Source: an uncultured Eubacteriales bacterium
Lineage (GTDB): Bacteria > Bacillota > Clostridia > Tissierellales > Peptoniphilaceae
Direction: 5' to 3'
Assembly (NCBI GenBank): GCA_900539225.1
Contig: UQBO01000001.1
Location: forward strand, 124,001-188,000
DNA length: 64,000 nucleotides
The position numbers and the translations under genes were made by a program. Positions 16,107 to 21,975 of the stretch are shown in pieces. The notes under the pieces are model-generated. The model had not been told where the DNA came from and made no database searches. It saw nothing but the letters and a program-made list of their open reading frames with translations. How positions within the stretch are numbered: position 1 is the stretch's first letter; each line of letters starts with the position of its first letter.

Positions 16107-17563
16107 AAGAGGACGATATAAAAGATTTAGGGCTTGAGATTGGAGAAGAAGTGAAGCCGATGGCGGTCAGATGCAGCGTGTGCGAGGCTTCGAATTGCTT
16201 AGACAGATGCGAACATAGCTGTCAAGCATGTGAATGGTGTCAAAGTTCATGTGAGAAATCAGCTCAATGCAGTAAATGTGAGAATGTTTTTCAGGGATGC
16301 CAAGATATATGTGAAGATAACTGTCAAACAGGCTGTGAGCGCAGCTGTCAATCGACTTGTGAGAAAGGCTGCGAGACGGCAGCACAAAAGAATAGTGCAC
16401 CAAATGCATCATCATCGATTAGCGTGCCATCAAGCGTAAAGGGCGGCGAAACTATAACAGTGATGTGGGGCGCTGCTAGTGATCCAGACGGTAACTTGTC
16501 GGGCTATATACTAGAGAAAAAGACTGACAATGCAGGCTTTAGTCAAATATACAAAGGTTCGTCAAGAAGCCTATCAGATACCATTGTCGTGGGTTCAAAT
16601 ACTGTACAATATAGAGTTAGAGCGTACGATAGTTATGGCAAGGTAAGTAGCTACAAAACGTCAAATATTATCACGGTTACAAATAATAGCGCACCAGAAA
16701 TATCGGGTAGAGATGAAGACTTAGGCGGCAAAAAAGCGCCATTTAAAATCAATCTAAGCGTGAGTGATAAAGATAGCGATACTGTAAATGTTGTAGCTAA
16801 GCTTAACGGCTCTATAGTCAAAACTATTAACAATATTAAATTAAATACTAACTACGAGATCGAGATTGATGCGGCAAGATTTAATGCGCTTATACTTAAT
16901 GCACGTAATGAGATTGAGATAAGTGCGACTGACAGCAAGGCGACATCATATAGACGTTACACATTCGCAAGGGTAAACAGTGCGCCTGAAATAACGCTAG
17001 AAAAAGCTATATTCGGTGAACAAGATAAGCCATTTAGCTTTAAATACAAAGTTACAGATGCAGAAAACGACGCGTGCTCGGTAAGGATTTTATTCGGCTC
17101 TAAGGTTTTGGATTATAAAAAAGACGTAGAGCTAGGCAAGGAGCAAACATATACATTCAGCAAGCTTGATTTTGCAAAGATACCAGCTGGAGAAATATCT
17201 ATTAAAATAGAAGCGACTGATGCAAATGATGGTGTGTCGTCTAAACTAGTAACGTTTAATAAGGCTATAAACGGCTGCGGCTATGTATTTAAGAAAGATA
17301 CGGCAGCAAAGGCTAGTCAAGCGATTGTATCAGTATCACGCAAGATTGATGAAAAATCAACGTTTAAGGCGTATGTATGTAACAACGCGAACGATGCCAA
17401 TCCAACATGGGAAGAGGTTACGGATATGATGGAAAAAATATACACTCTTAAAAATGACAAAAAGACTGCATCAAAGTGGGCGTTCGGATTAAAGGTTGAG
17501 GTAGTAAGAGGCAAGGACGCGGGCGATAGTTACTTAAACGCTATCGGTTATAGCTATAGATAA
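16097..17563 (+). CDS. Tail fibre with N-terminal 17-cysteine array and fibronectin-like domains
   Basis: The 488-residue protein starts with a short acidic leader (1-20). An array of 17 cysteines at residues 26-92 follows, mostly spaced three residues apart. From residue 68 on, six consecutive CxxxC steps alternate Gln and Glu after each Cys. Next come a fibronectin type III-like domain (about 100-195), two related Ig/cadherin-like domains each opening with 'SAPEI' (about 200-295 and 295-390) and a C-terminal fibre domain. The gene overlaps the radical SAM gene by 10 bases. I read it as a distal fibre whose N-terminal region is enzymatically modified. Confidence 0.75.
   Translation: MALKEDDIKDLGLEIGEEVKPMAVRCSVCEASNCLDRCEHSCQACEWCQSSCEKSAQCSKCENVFQGCQDICEDNCQTGCERSCQSTCEKGCETAAQKNSAPNASSSISVPSSVKGGETITVMWGAASDPDGNLSGYILEKKTDNAGFSQIYKGSSRSLSDTIVVGSNTVQYRVRAYDSYGKVSSYKTSNIITVTNNSAPEISGRDEDLGGKKAPFKINLSVSDKDSDTVNVVAKLNGSIVKTINNIKLNTNYEIEIDAARFNALILNARNEIEISATDSKATSYRRYTFARVNSAPEITLEKAIFGEQDKPFSFKYKVTDAENDACSVRILFGSKVLDYKKDVELGKEQTYTFSKLDFAKIPAGEISIKIEATDANDGVSSKLVTFNKAINGCGYVFKKDTAAKASQAIVSVSRKIDEKSTFKAYVCNNANDANPTWEEVTDMMEKIYTLKNDKKTASKWAFGLKVEVVRGKDAGDSYLNAIGYSYR
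16172..16372 (+). repeat. Coding octad repeat: CQxxCExx cysteine array
   Basis: This segment encodes residues 26-92 of the fibre. The clearest repeat units are 'CQDICEDN', 'CQTGCERS' and 'CQSTCEKG' (residues 68-91), preceded by looser copies. Codon choice differs between units, so the repeat is conserved at protein rather than DNA level. Confidence 0.8.
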
Positions 17564-17574
17564 GGGGTGATTAG

Positions 17575-17802
17575 ATGATAACAATACTTAAAGAAGCAGA
17601 AGTAAAGGGCGCGGTGGAGTTTATACCATCGGCGGAGAACTTGAAAGAATTAAGCGATGCAGCGCTTGAGATGACGATGGACAACGCGGACAGGCTAGAC
17701 GAGATCAAGGCGTCAATTGACGTGATAATGATGTCGATTGCAGAATTACAGGAAACACACGATGCGAGTGATGAGCCTGCGCCAAATGAAGAAGCAAAGT
17801 AG
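17575..17802 (+). CDS. Small acidic phage protein of unknown function
   Basis: A 75-residue acidic, mostly helical protein ('AENLKELSDAALEMTMDNADRLDE' in pieces) directly after the fibre, with AAGGGGTGA before the ATG. Similar short proteins occur between fibre and lysis genes in Firmicute phages. There is no catalytic motif. It may be a fibre-associated or assembly factor, but nothing in the sequence decides that. Confidence 0.6.
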   Translation: MITILKEAEVKGAVEFIPSAENLKELSDAALEMTMDNADRLDEIKASIDVIMMSIAELQETHDASDEPAPNEEAK

Positions 17803-17818
17803 AAAGGAGACGGTGAAG

Positions 17819-17956
17819 ATGTCGAAAACAAGAATTAAGGTGTATGCGTACTTAGTGTTTAATGAGTTAAGAACTATTGACGAAGTACCAAAGAGATTTA
17901 GAAAAGAAGTGGAAGCAGAAGTAGAGAAGATGAAACAAGGCATATTTTTTGATTAG
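17819..17956 (+). CDS. CD1375-family short phage protein
   Basis: A 45-residue protein with the pattern 'KVYAYLVFNELRTIDEVPKRFR' (in pieces, residues about 7-28) found in the CD1375 family of small proteins encoded near the lysis genes of clostridial prophages. I chose ATG 17819 because AAAGGAGACGGTGA precedes it; a longer frame beginning at 17738 has no ribosome site and overlaps the previous gene. Function unknown. Confidence 0.7.
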   Translation: MSKTRIKVYAYLVFNELRTIDEVPKRFRKEVEAEVEKMKQGIFFD

Positions 17957-17968
17957 TAGGTGGACAAC

Positions 17969-18223
17969 ATGGACGACAAACAATGCGAAGTATACAGAGA
18001 CAGGGTAGACGAAAAGCTTGAACAGCATGATAAAAGGCTTGATTCTCACTCGTCAAGGCTAGATGAACTTGAACACTATAGATATACCATTGATGAGAGG
18101 ATAAGTAACCTCACACAAAAAGTTGACGAAATAGCTCAAAGTGTAAAGCACTTTACAGGCTTAGTCATAGGCGGCTGGATAGGCCTTATAATCTTTTTAA
18201 TACAACAAGCAATGACGAAGTAG
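17969..18223 (+). CDS. XhlA-like hemolysin/holin-associated protein
   Basis: An 84-residue protein with a coiled-coil N-terminal part ('EHDKRLDSHSSRLDELEHYR'-like heptads, residues about 15-40) and one C-terminal membrane helix ('GLVIGGWIGLIIFLI', about residues 64-78). This is the XhlA plan; in PBSX, XhlA works with the holin and the amidase in host lysis. ATG 17969 is chosen from a TAGGTGG site at correct spacing over the GTG at 17960. The endolysin gene follows within 9 bases. Confidence 0.78.
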   Translation: MDDKQCEVYRDRVDEKLEQHDKRLDSHSSRLDELEHYRYTIDERISNLTQKVDEIAQSVKHFTGLVIGGWIGLIIFLIQQAMTK

Positions 18224-18231
18224 GTGCTTAT

Positions 18232-18960
18232 ATGGAAAGAAGAATAATTAAGAGAATGAGCCACAACCATTTCAATGGACGCGGTGGAGAAATACCAATA
18301 ATGATTGTAAACCACATAACTGAGGGCGCTGCACTAGGCGCTGTCAGTTGGCTGTGTAACAAGGATTCGGCGGCGAGTGCGCACTATGTGGTCGCTAGGA
18401 ATGGCGATATATATCAATTAGTGGACTTAAGAAATGGCGCTTGGTGCAATGGCACGGCCATCTACAATAAAGGCAAGTACTATTATAAAAATAGCACGAA
18501 CTCTATAGTCAGGGGTAAGGCTGTCAATGCAAACCTCTTTACAGTCTCAATAGAGCATGAGGGATACTATAGAGATGGACAAGGAGCTTTAAGCGAGGAA
18601 CAGTACCAAGCAACTCTGTGGCTGCATAAGCATATCATCAACGAGGTTAAAAGTATATACGGTCATGATATAGTTGTGGATCGTGAGCATATCATCGGAC
18701 ACTATGAGGTAGCGCCTAAGGAAAAGCCAAACTGTCCTGGAAAGCTATTTCCATGGGAGAGACTGATGCGTGATTTACAAAATAAAGGGGGTAAGGCTGT
18801 GGATAAAGATAGAGTAAAATTTGATTTTAATAGTAAAAAGTTTACAGTAGATGGCAAGTTGATAGACGGTCATAACTATGTACAAGCGCGCGAACTATTG
18901 GAAAAGCTGGGCTACACTGTCGGCTGGGATAATGCGCTTAAGGAAATAAAAGTAAAATGA
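18232..18960 (+). CDS. Endolysin: N-acetylmuramoyl-L-alanine amidase with stalk domain
   Basis: The 242-residue protein has an Amidase_2 domain (residues about 5-180). Zinc and catalytic residues are visible as His28 ('VNHIT'), His51 ('SAHYVV'), Glu108/Glu110 ('SIEHEG'), His157 ('IGHYEV') and Cys168 in 'NCPG'. The C-terminal residues about 190-242 resemble one copper-amine-oxidase-N-like unit ('YVQARELLEKLGYTVGWD'), a module used by host surface proteins, and probably bind the wall. It cuts the bond between muramic acid and L-alanine during lysis. No signal peptide is present, so release depends on the holin. Confidence 0.9.
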   Translation: MERRIIKRMSHNHFNGRGGEIPIMIVNHITEGAALGAVSWLCNKDSAASAHYVVARNGDIYQLVDLRNGAWCNGTAIYNKGKYYYKNSTNSIVRGKAVNANLFTVSIEHEGYYRDGQGALSEEQYQATLWLHKHIINEVKSIYGHDIVVDREHIIGHYEVAPKEKPNCPGKLFPWERLMRDLQNKGGKAVDKDRVKFDFNSKKFTVDGKLIDGHNYVQARELLEKLGYTVGWDNALKEIKVK

Positions 18961-19202
18961 GATTTAGTAAATGGATTGTTGCAATGATTATCGCGATGAA
19001 TGCGCTGTTTTGCATAGCTGTGCTATATATCAACTATATAGGCTTTTATGTGTCAGATGCGTTAATAGCTGCGTGGTTCGGCTTCACGACGGCTGAATTA
19101 TGGGGCTTAGCTTTTATCAAGGGCAAAGAGATAAAGCATGCAGATAGCGATTGCGATATTGAAATTGACGAAGATTTGAAAGGGGACGATATTGATGGAT
19201 AA
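18957..19202 (+). CDS. Small two-helix membrane protein, possible holin
   Basis: An 81-residue protein with two hydrophobic segments (residues about 5-27 and 33-55, the second ending 'TTAELWGLAFIKG') and an acidic C-terminal tail. Its start overlaps the amidase stop (ATGA). The topology and position between endolysin and LLH holin suggest a holin or holin partner. No family-specific motif confirms this. Confidence 0.6.
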   Translation: MRFSKWIVAMIIAMNALFCIAVLYINYIGFYVSDALIAAWFGFTTAELWGLAFIKGKEIKHADSDCDIEIDEDLKGDDIDG

Positions 19203-19509
19203 GGAAATAGTAGTAAATATAATATTAGCGTTGATAGCTTTTTTAGGCTCAATAATAACAGGTGTATTAGTACCATACATTAAAAAATCAAAGAATAAAA
19301 ACAACTTGATGATTACAAAGATGATAGTAGATATGCTTGTAACAGCAGCTGAAGAGATATTCGTAGGTAAAGGTAAAGGCGATGAAAAATATAAATGGGT
19401 ATATGATGAATTAGTTAAGAGGTATCCAAAGATTGATGAAAAAGAAGCAAAGATACTTATTGAAAGCGCCGTGAACGAACTTCATAACGTGCAAAATAGC
19501 TTGAAGTAA
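19195..19509 (+). CDS. Phage holin, LLH family
   Basis: The 104-residue protein has one N-terminal membrane helix (residues about 7-28) followed by a basic, helical region with 'VTAAEEIFVGKGKGDEKY' (about 49-66) and 'IDEKEAKILIESAVNEL' near the end, which is the LLH holin pattern. It forms the membrane lesion that lets the amidase reach the wall. ATG 19195 is chosen over the TTG at 19192; GAAAGGGGAC is upstream. A terminator follows the stop, ending the late operon. Confidence 0.85.
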   Translation: MDKEIVVNIILALIAFLGSIITGVLVPYIKKSKNKNNLMITKMIVDMLVTAAEEIFVGKGKGDEKYKWVYDELVKRYPKIDEKEAKILIESAVNELHNVQNSLK

Positions 19510-19522
19510 ATAGAGTAATTGA

Positions 19523-19549
19523 GGGGTGCGTGATGCACCTCTTTTTTTA
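19523..19549 (+). terminator. Terminator of the phage late operon
   Basis: Stem GGGGTGC/GCACCTC (7 bp, one G-T pair) with a 5-base loop, then TTTTTTT, 14 bases after the holin stop. Confidence 0.85.
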
Positions 19550-19599
19550 TTGCGTTGAGAAAAAAATATTAAAAAATTGAAAAAATTTTAAAAAAGTAC

Positions 19600-19628
19600 T
19601 TGACATTATATAACAAAAGTGTTATAAT
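19600..19628 (+). promoter_or_regulatory. Perfect-consensus promoter of the short hydrophobic ORF
   Basis: TTGACA (19600-19605), a 17-base spacer, then TATAAT (19623-19628), matching the SigA consensus exactly. It is followed by AGGAGGTGAGG and an ATG at 19648. Confidence 0.85.
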
Positions 19629-19647
19629 ATATTCAGGAGGTGAGGAA

Positions 19648-19749
19648 ATGGACGATATAATAAAAATAGTGGTATTAGCCACAACAATTATAAACTTCGC
19701 AAAAGCAATTGTTGAGCTAATAACCACTGTTAAAAACGGGGGCAAATAA
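19648..19749 (+). CDS. 33-residue hydrophobic peptide, candidate type I toxin
   Basis: The ORF encodes a peptide with a membrane helix (residues about 6-27, 'IVVLATTIINFAKAIVELI') and a Lys-rich end. It has a consensus promoter and an ideal ribosome site, far stronger than its neighbours. The coding RNA folds on itself (arms 19668-19689 and 19707-19728). A convergent minus-strand promoter lies just beyond the stop. This is the layout of membrane-toxin/antisense-RNA modules in Firmicute prophages. Toxicity is inferred; it could also be a small structured RNA whose ORF is secondary. Confidence 0.6.
   Translation: MDDIIKIVVLATTIINFAKAIVELITTVKNGGK
19668..19728 (+). repeat. Long imperfect inverted repeat inside the candidate toxin
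   Basis: Arms of 22 bases (19668-19689 and 19707-19728) pair over about 20 positions around a 17-base loop. The hairpin is internal to the coding sequence and would structure the mRNA. Confidence 0.75.
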
Positions 19750-19773
19750 AAAAGCCCCTCCCCCTATATGGGG
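19738..19773. terminator. G/C-rich hairpins between convergent transcripts
   Basis: GGGGC (19739-19743) can pair with GCCCC (19754-19758), and CCCC (19761-19764) with GGGG (19770-19773). On the minus strand GGGGC is followed by TTTTTT. The element probably ends one or both opposing transcripts. Confidence 0.5.
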
Positions 19774-19782
19774 ATTGAATTT

Positions 19783-19811
19783 ATTATATCACGTCCATGA
19801 AAAAAATGCAA
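19783..19811 (-). promoter_or_regulatory. Minus-strand promoter, candidate antisense antitoxin RNA
   Basis: On the minus strand: TTGCAT (19811-19806), a 17-base spacer, then TGA-TATAAT (extended -10, TATAAT at 19788-19783). Transcription would start near 19776 and run into the short hydrophobic ORF from its 3' side, as in type I antitoxin RNAs. Confidence 0.6.
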
Positions 19812-19925
19812 GACACTTTATTATACGTAATTATTGCAATACAAATAATTACGTCAGCAATCCAAAGTTACCACATAAGACTGTTAAAAAAGGAGCTTGA
19901 AAATGCAAGAAAAAAAGACAAGTAA
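19797..19925 (+). CDS. 42-residue membrane peptide (uncertain)
   Basis: The frame begins MKKMQD, has one hydrophobic helix ('LLYVIIAIQIITSAI') and a Lys-rich tail. It overlaps the next gene by 23 bases, and that gene's ribosome site lies inside it, which suggests coupling. Against it, there is no ribosome site before either ATG (19797 or 19806), and its start overlaps the antisense promoter. Confidence 0.35.
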   Translation: MKKMQDTLLYVIIAIQIITSAIQSYHIRLLKKELENARKKDK

Positions 19926-20103
19926 AGCTCAAGTAAGCGCTTCAAGACGCTGGGAAAAAGCAAATCCCGAAAGAACACGCTACATTAGATACAGAACAGG
20001 GGCAAGATGCTTTTTAAGGAACCACGCAACACTTGAAGACTTAGAAGAGGTAGAAGAGCTTGTAAAAGAGAGAAGAGAAAATCTTCAAAAAGAAGAAAAG
20101 TAG
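19903..20103 (+). CDS. Small basic phage protein of unknown function
   Basis: A 66-residue, strongly charged protein: a Lys/Ser/Arg start ('SKAQVSASRRWEKANPERTR' in pieces), a middle 'YRTGARCFLRNHAT' and an acidic helical end. Similar short proteins are common on phages and conjugative elements, with no assigned function; the composition suggests nucleic-acid or protein binding. ATG 19903 is chosen because AAAGGAG is correctly spaced. A terminator overlaps the stop. It is the last prophage gene before the tRNA. Confidence 0.65.
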   Translation: MQEKKTSKAQVSASRRWEKANPERTRYIRYRTGARCFLRNHATLEDLEEVEELVKERRENLQKEEK

Positions 20104-20126
20104 GGGAGAAATCCTCTACTTTTTTT
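20100..20126 (+). terminator. Terminator after the last prophage gene
   Basis: An 8-bp stem GTAGGGGA/TCCTCTAC with a GAAA loop and a T-run (20120-20126). Confidence 0.85.
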
Positions 20127-20194
20127 ATGGAATATATTTTATTAATCTAACAATAATCTAACAAAATAGCTTTAAACGTTGGAAAATACAGGCT

Positions 20195-20240
20195 TGGTGC
20201 CGAAGGCGGGGGTCGAACCCGCACGGTATTGCTACCGCAG
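20195..20240. other. Probable prophage attachment site (attR-side tRNA 3' end)
   Basis: The tRNA-Leu 3' half adjoins the last phage gene on one side while host genes start on the other. Tyrosine-integrase phages commonly use tRNA 3' ends as attB and rebuild the tRNA on integration. The matching repeat would lie beyond the left window edge, so this is inferred from position only. Confidence 0.5.
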
Positions 20241-20281
20241 GATTTTGAGTCCTGTACGTCTGCCAATTCCATCACTTCGGC
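20195..20281 (-). tRNA. tRNA-Leu (anticodon CAA)
   Basis: Read on the minus strand it has an 87-base cloverleaf: acceptor GCCGAAG pairing with CTTCGGC, discriminator A and encoded CCA, anticodon stem CAGGA/TCCTG with loop CTCAAAA (anticodon CAA, codon TTG), the long variable arm of a Leu tRNA (CGGTAGCAATACCG region), and a T-loop GTTCGAC. The 3' end faces the prophage. Confidence 0.95.
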
Positions 20282-20383
20282 TTACCAATATATATTAACA
20301 TACTTTTTACAAAATTGCAAGATAAATTTTACTTAATTAATCTTTAAAAAAGTTATAATCAATCTAAAACCTATAAGCAATAT

Positions 20384-20410
20384 AAAAGAGCTCTCGTTAG
20401 CGAGAGCTCA
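20384..20410 (-). terminator. Terminator of the sda operon (minus strand)
   Basis: A perfect 9-bp stem GAGCTCTCG/CGAGAGCTC with a 4-base loop. Read on the minus strand it is followed by TTTT, just after the sdaAA stop. Confidence 0.85.
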
Positions 20411-20426
20411 TCTTATATCCATAAAA

Positions 20427-21299
20427 CTATTTATCTAAAAATTCTTCGTATAATCTTTGTGCTGTTTCTGTTCCAGCTATACCGCCTATAGCTGTTTCTT
20501 TTAATGAAACTGGTAGTTCCTTACCAACATTACCCATGGCTCCGACTGTTTCGTCGAATGGTATTAGTGCTTCAACGCCAGCTAGTGTTAAGTCTGCTGA
20601 TATGATTGCGTTAACAACGCCCGATGCATTTCTTAGATTGCAAGGGTACTCAACAAGACCACAAACTGGGTCGCATATAAGTCCCATAACGTTTTTTAGA
20701 GCAAAGCTTGCAGCTGTAAATACATCTTCCATAGTTCCGCCTCTTAGCTCTATGATGGCAGCGGCAGCCATAGCAGCGGCAGCACCGCACTCTGCTTGAC
20801 ATCCGCCCTCAGCGCCTGAGATAGTTGCATTGACTGCAATTATTTCACCAACTGCTGAAGCTGTTAGTAGAGCGTTTAATATTTCTTCATCACTATAGTC
20901 AAATTCATCTTGCATAGTAACAAGCGTTGCAGGAAGTATACCTGAAGCGCCTGCTGTAGGTGCAGCAACTATCTTACCCATAGAAGCGTTTATTTCTGAT
21001 GTAGATAGTGCTCTTGCCATAGCCTTAGTTATTAACGGACCAGAGATTGTCTTACTATTGATTGAGTATTCATTAACTTTAAAAGCGTTTTTGCCTGTCA
21101 TGCCACTCATAGAAGTGATAGGAGTTTCAAGTCCTGCTGTAGCTGATTTTTTCATGATTTCATATGTTTTTCTTAAATAATTATATACATCGTCTCTACT
21201 TAATTCATTTGCTTCCATTTCTTCTTGAACTTGTAATTCATATAGCGTTTTATTTTGTTCTTTGCATGCATCCATCATGCTTTTTGCACTTGTATACAT
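20427..21299 (-). CDS. sdaAA: L-serine dehydratase, iron-sulfur-dependent, alpha subunit
   Basis: The 290-residue protein is the catalytic subunit that converts L-serine to pyruvate and ammonia. It shows 'SGMTGKNAFK' (residues about 64-73), 'APTAGASGILPATL' (residues about 112-125) and the cysteines that bind the 4Fe-4S cluster in 'GGCQAECG', 'CDPVCG' and 'YPCNLRNA'. It follows the beta-subunit gene with a 1-base gap and ends before a strong terminator. Two-subunit SdaA is typical of Gram-positive anaerobes that ferment amino acids, with pyruvate feeding energy metabolism. Confidence 0.95.
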   Translation of the reverse strand: MYTSAKSMMDACKEQNKTLYELQVQEEMEANELSRDDVYNYLRKTYEIMKKSATAGLETPITSMSGMTGKNAFKVNEYSINSKTISGPLITKAMARALSTSEINASMGKIVAAPTAGASGILPATLVTMQDEFDYSDEEILNALLTASAVGEIIAVNATISGAEGGCQAECGAAAAMAAAAIIELRGGTMEDVFTAASFALKNVMGLICDPVCGLVEYPCNLRNASGVVNAIISADLTLAGVEALIPFDETVGAMGNVGKELPVSLKETAIGGIAGTETAQRLYEEFLDK

Positions 21300-21300
21300 A

Positions 21301-21975
21301 TTAGTTATCCTCCTTAACAGGGTTTAAATACTTAACGAATAAGAAGTCATCTATCCTTCCAATGTCTTTTATAGTTGCATCATCAAAGTCAGAGTCAAGC
21401 TCGCATATAAGTGTAGCGACTTTACCGGTTCTGTCTACATGCATATCGGCGATATTCATTCCTGATATTGCAAATGTTGCAGTTATTCTTGATAGTATTC
21501 CTTTCTTATCAATATACTTAGCTACTAAAGTAGGCTTTTCACCAGAGAATTCAACGTCAGCACCATTGATATCTTTTATAAGTATACTACCTCCGCCTAT
21601 AGAGCTGCCTTGAACGTAGAAGTCATCTTGATCATCGTAGTGAAAGACCATCTTAACAGTATTTGGGTGAACGTAGCCAAGGTCTGACTTGATAAATTCG
21701 TACTCAAGACCTCTTTCATCAGCAATCTCAAATGAGTTTTTGATCTCTTCGCTGTCAGGGAAGAAGTCCATAACCCCAGCTAGTAGCGCTTTGTCAGTGC
21801 CGTGGCCTTTGTATGTTTCTCTAAAAGAGCCGTGTAAGTAAAAAGATACTTTATTGAAGCCCTTTGGTGCTAGCTTCATTGCTATCCTTCCAAGTCTTGC
21901 AGCTCCTGCAGTGTGTGAGCTTGATGGGCCTATCATTATCGGTCCTAAAATAGATTTTAAATTATAGTTTTCCAT
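21301..21975 (-). CDS. sdaAB: L-serine dehydratase, iron-sulfur-dependent, beta subunit
   Basis: A 224-residue partner of SdaAA. The N-terminal region carries 'GPSSSHTAGAARLGRIA' (residues about 16-32), the substrate-binding motif of the family. An ACT domain occupies residues about 145-220 ('GILSRITATFAISGMNIADMHV' in pieces), which may give serine regulation. The gene overlaps the upstream amidohydrolase-like gene by 14 bases and is followed directly by sdaAA, so the three form one minus-strand operon. Confidence 0.95.
   Translation of the reverse strand: MENYNLKSILGPIMIGPSSSHTAGAARLGRIAMKLAPKGFNKVSFYLHGSFRETYKGHGTDKALLAGVMDFFPDSEEIKNSFEIADERGLEYEFIKSDLGYVHPNTVKMVFHYDDQDDFYVQGSSIGGGSILIKDINGADVEFSGEKPTLVAKYIDKKGILSRITATFAISGMNIADMHVDRTGKVATLICELDSDFDDATIKDIGRIDDFLFVKYLNPVKEDN

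Noticed and set aside
16172..16372. Considered whether the cysteine repeats are a CRISPR array or DNA tandem repeat
   Set aside because: No identical direct repeats or unique spacers at DNA level; the periodicity is in the protein.
16097..16390. Zinc-finger or ferredoxin reading of the cysteine array
   Set aside because: Spacing (continuous CxxxC) does not match CxxC pairs of zinc ribbons or CxxCxxCxxxC of ferredoxins; kept only as a weak alternative to modification by the adjacent enzyme.
16230..16439. 69-codon alternative frame inside the cysteine array
   Set aside because: It arises from the repetitive codons of the array in another frame, has no ribosome site and interrupts a clearly coding, motif-rich frame.
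1..20130. Defective phage-tail bacteriocin (PBSX-type killer particle) instead of a prophage
   Set aside because: Cannot be decided: head, packaging and integrase genes would lie left of the window. The tRNA boundary slightly favours an integrated phage.
20536..20799. 87-codon plus-strand ORF opposite sdaAA
   Set aside because: Ala/Ser/Thr-rich antisense shadow of a conserved enzyme gene.
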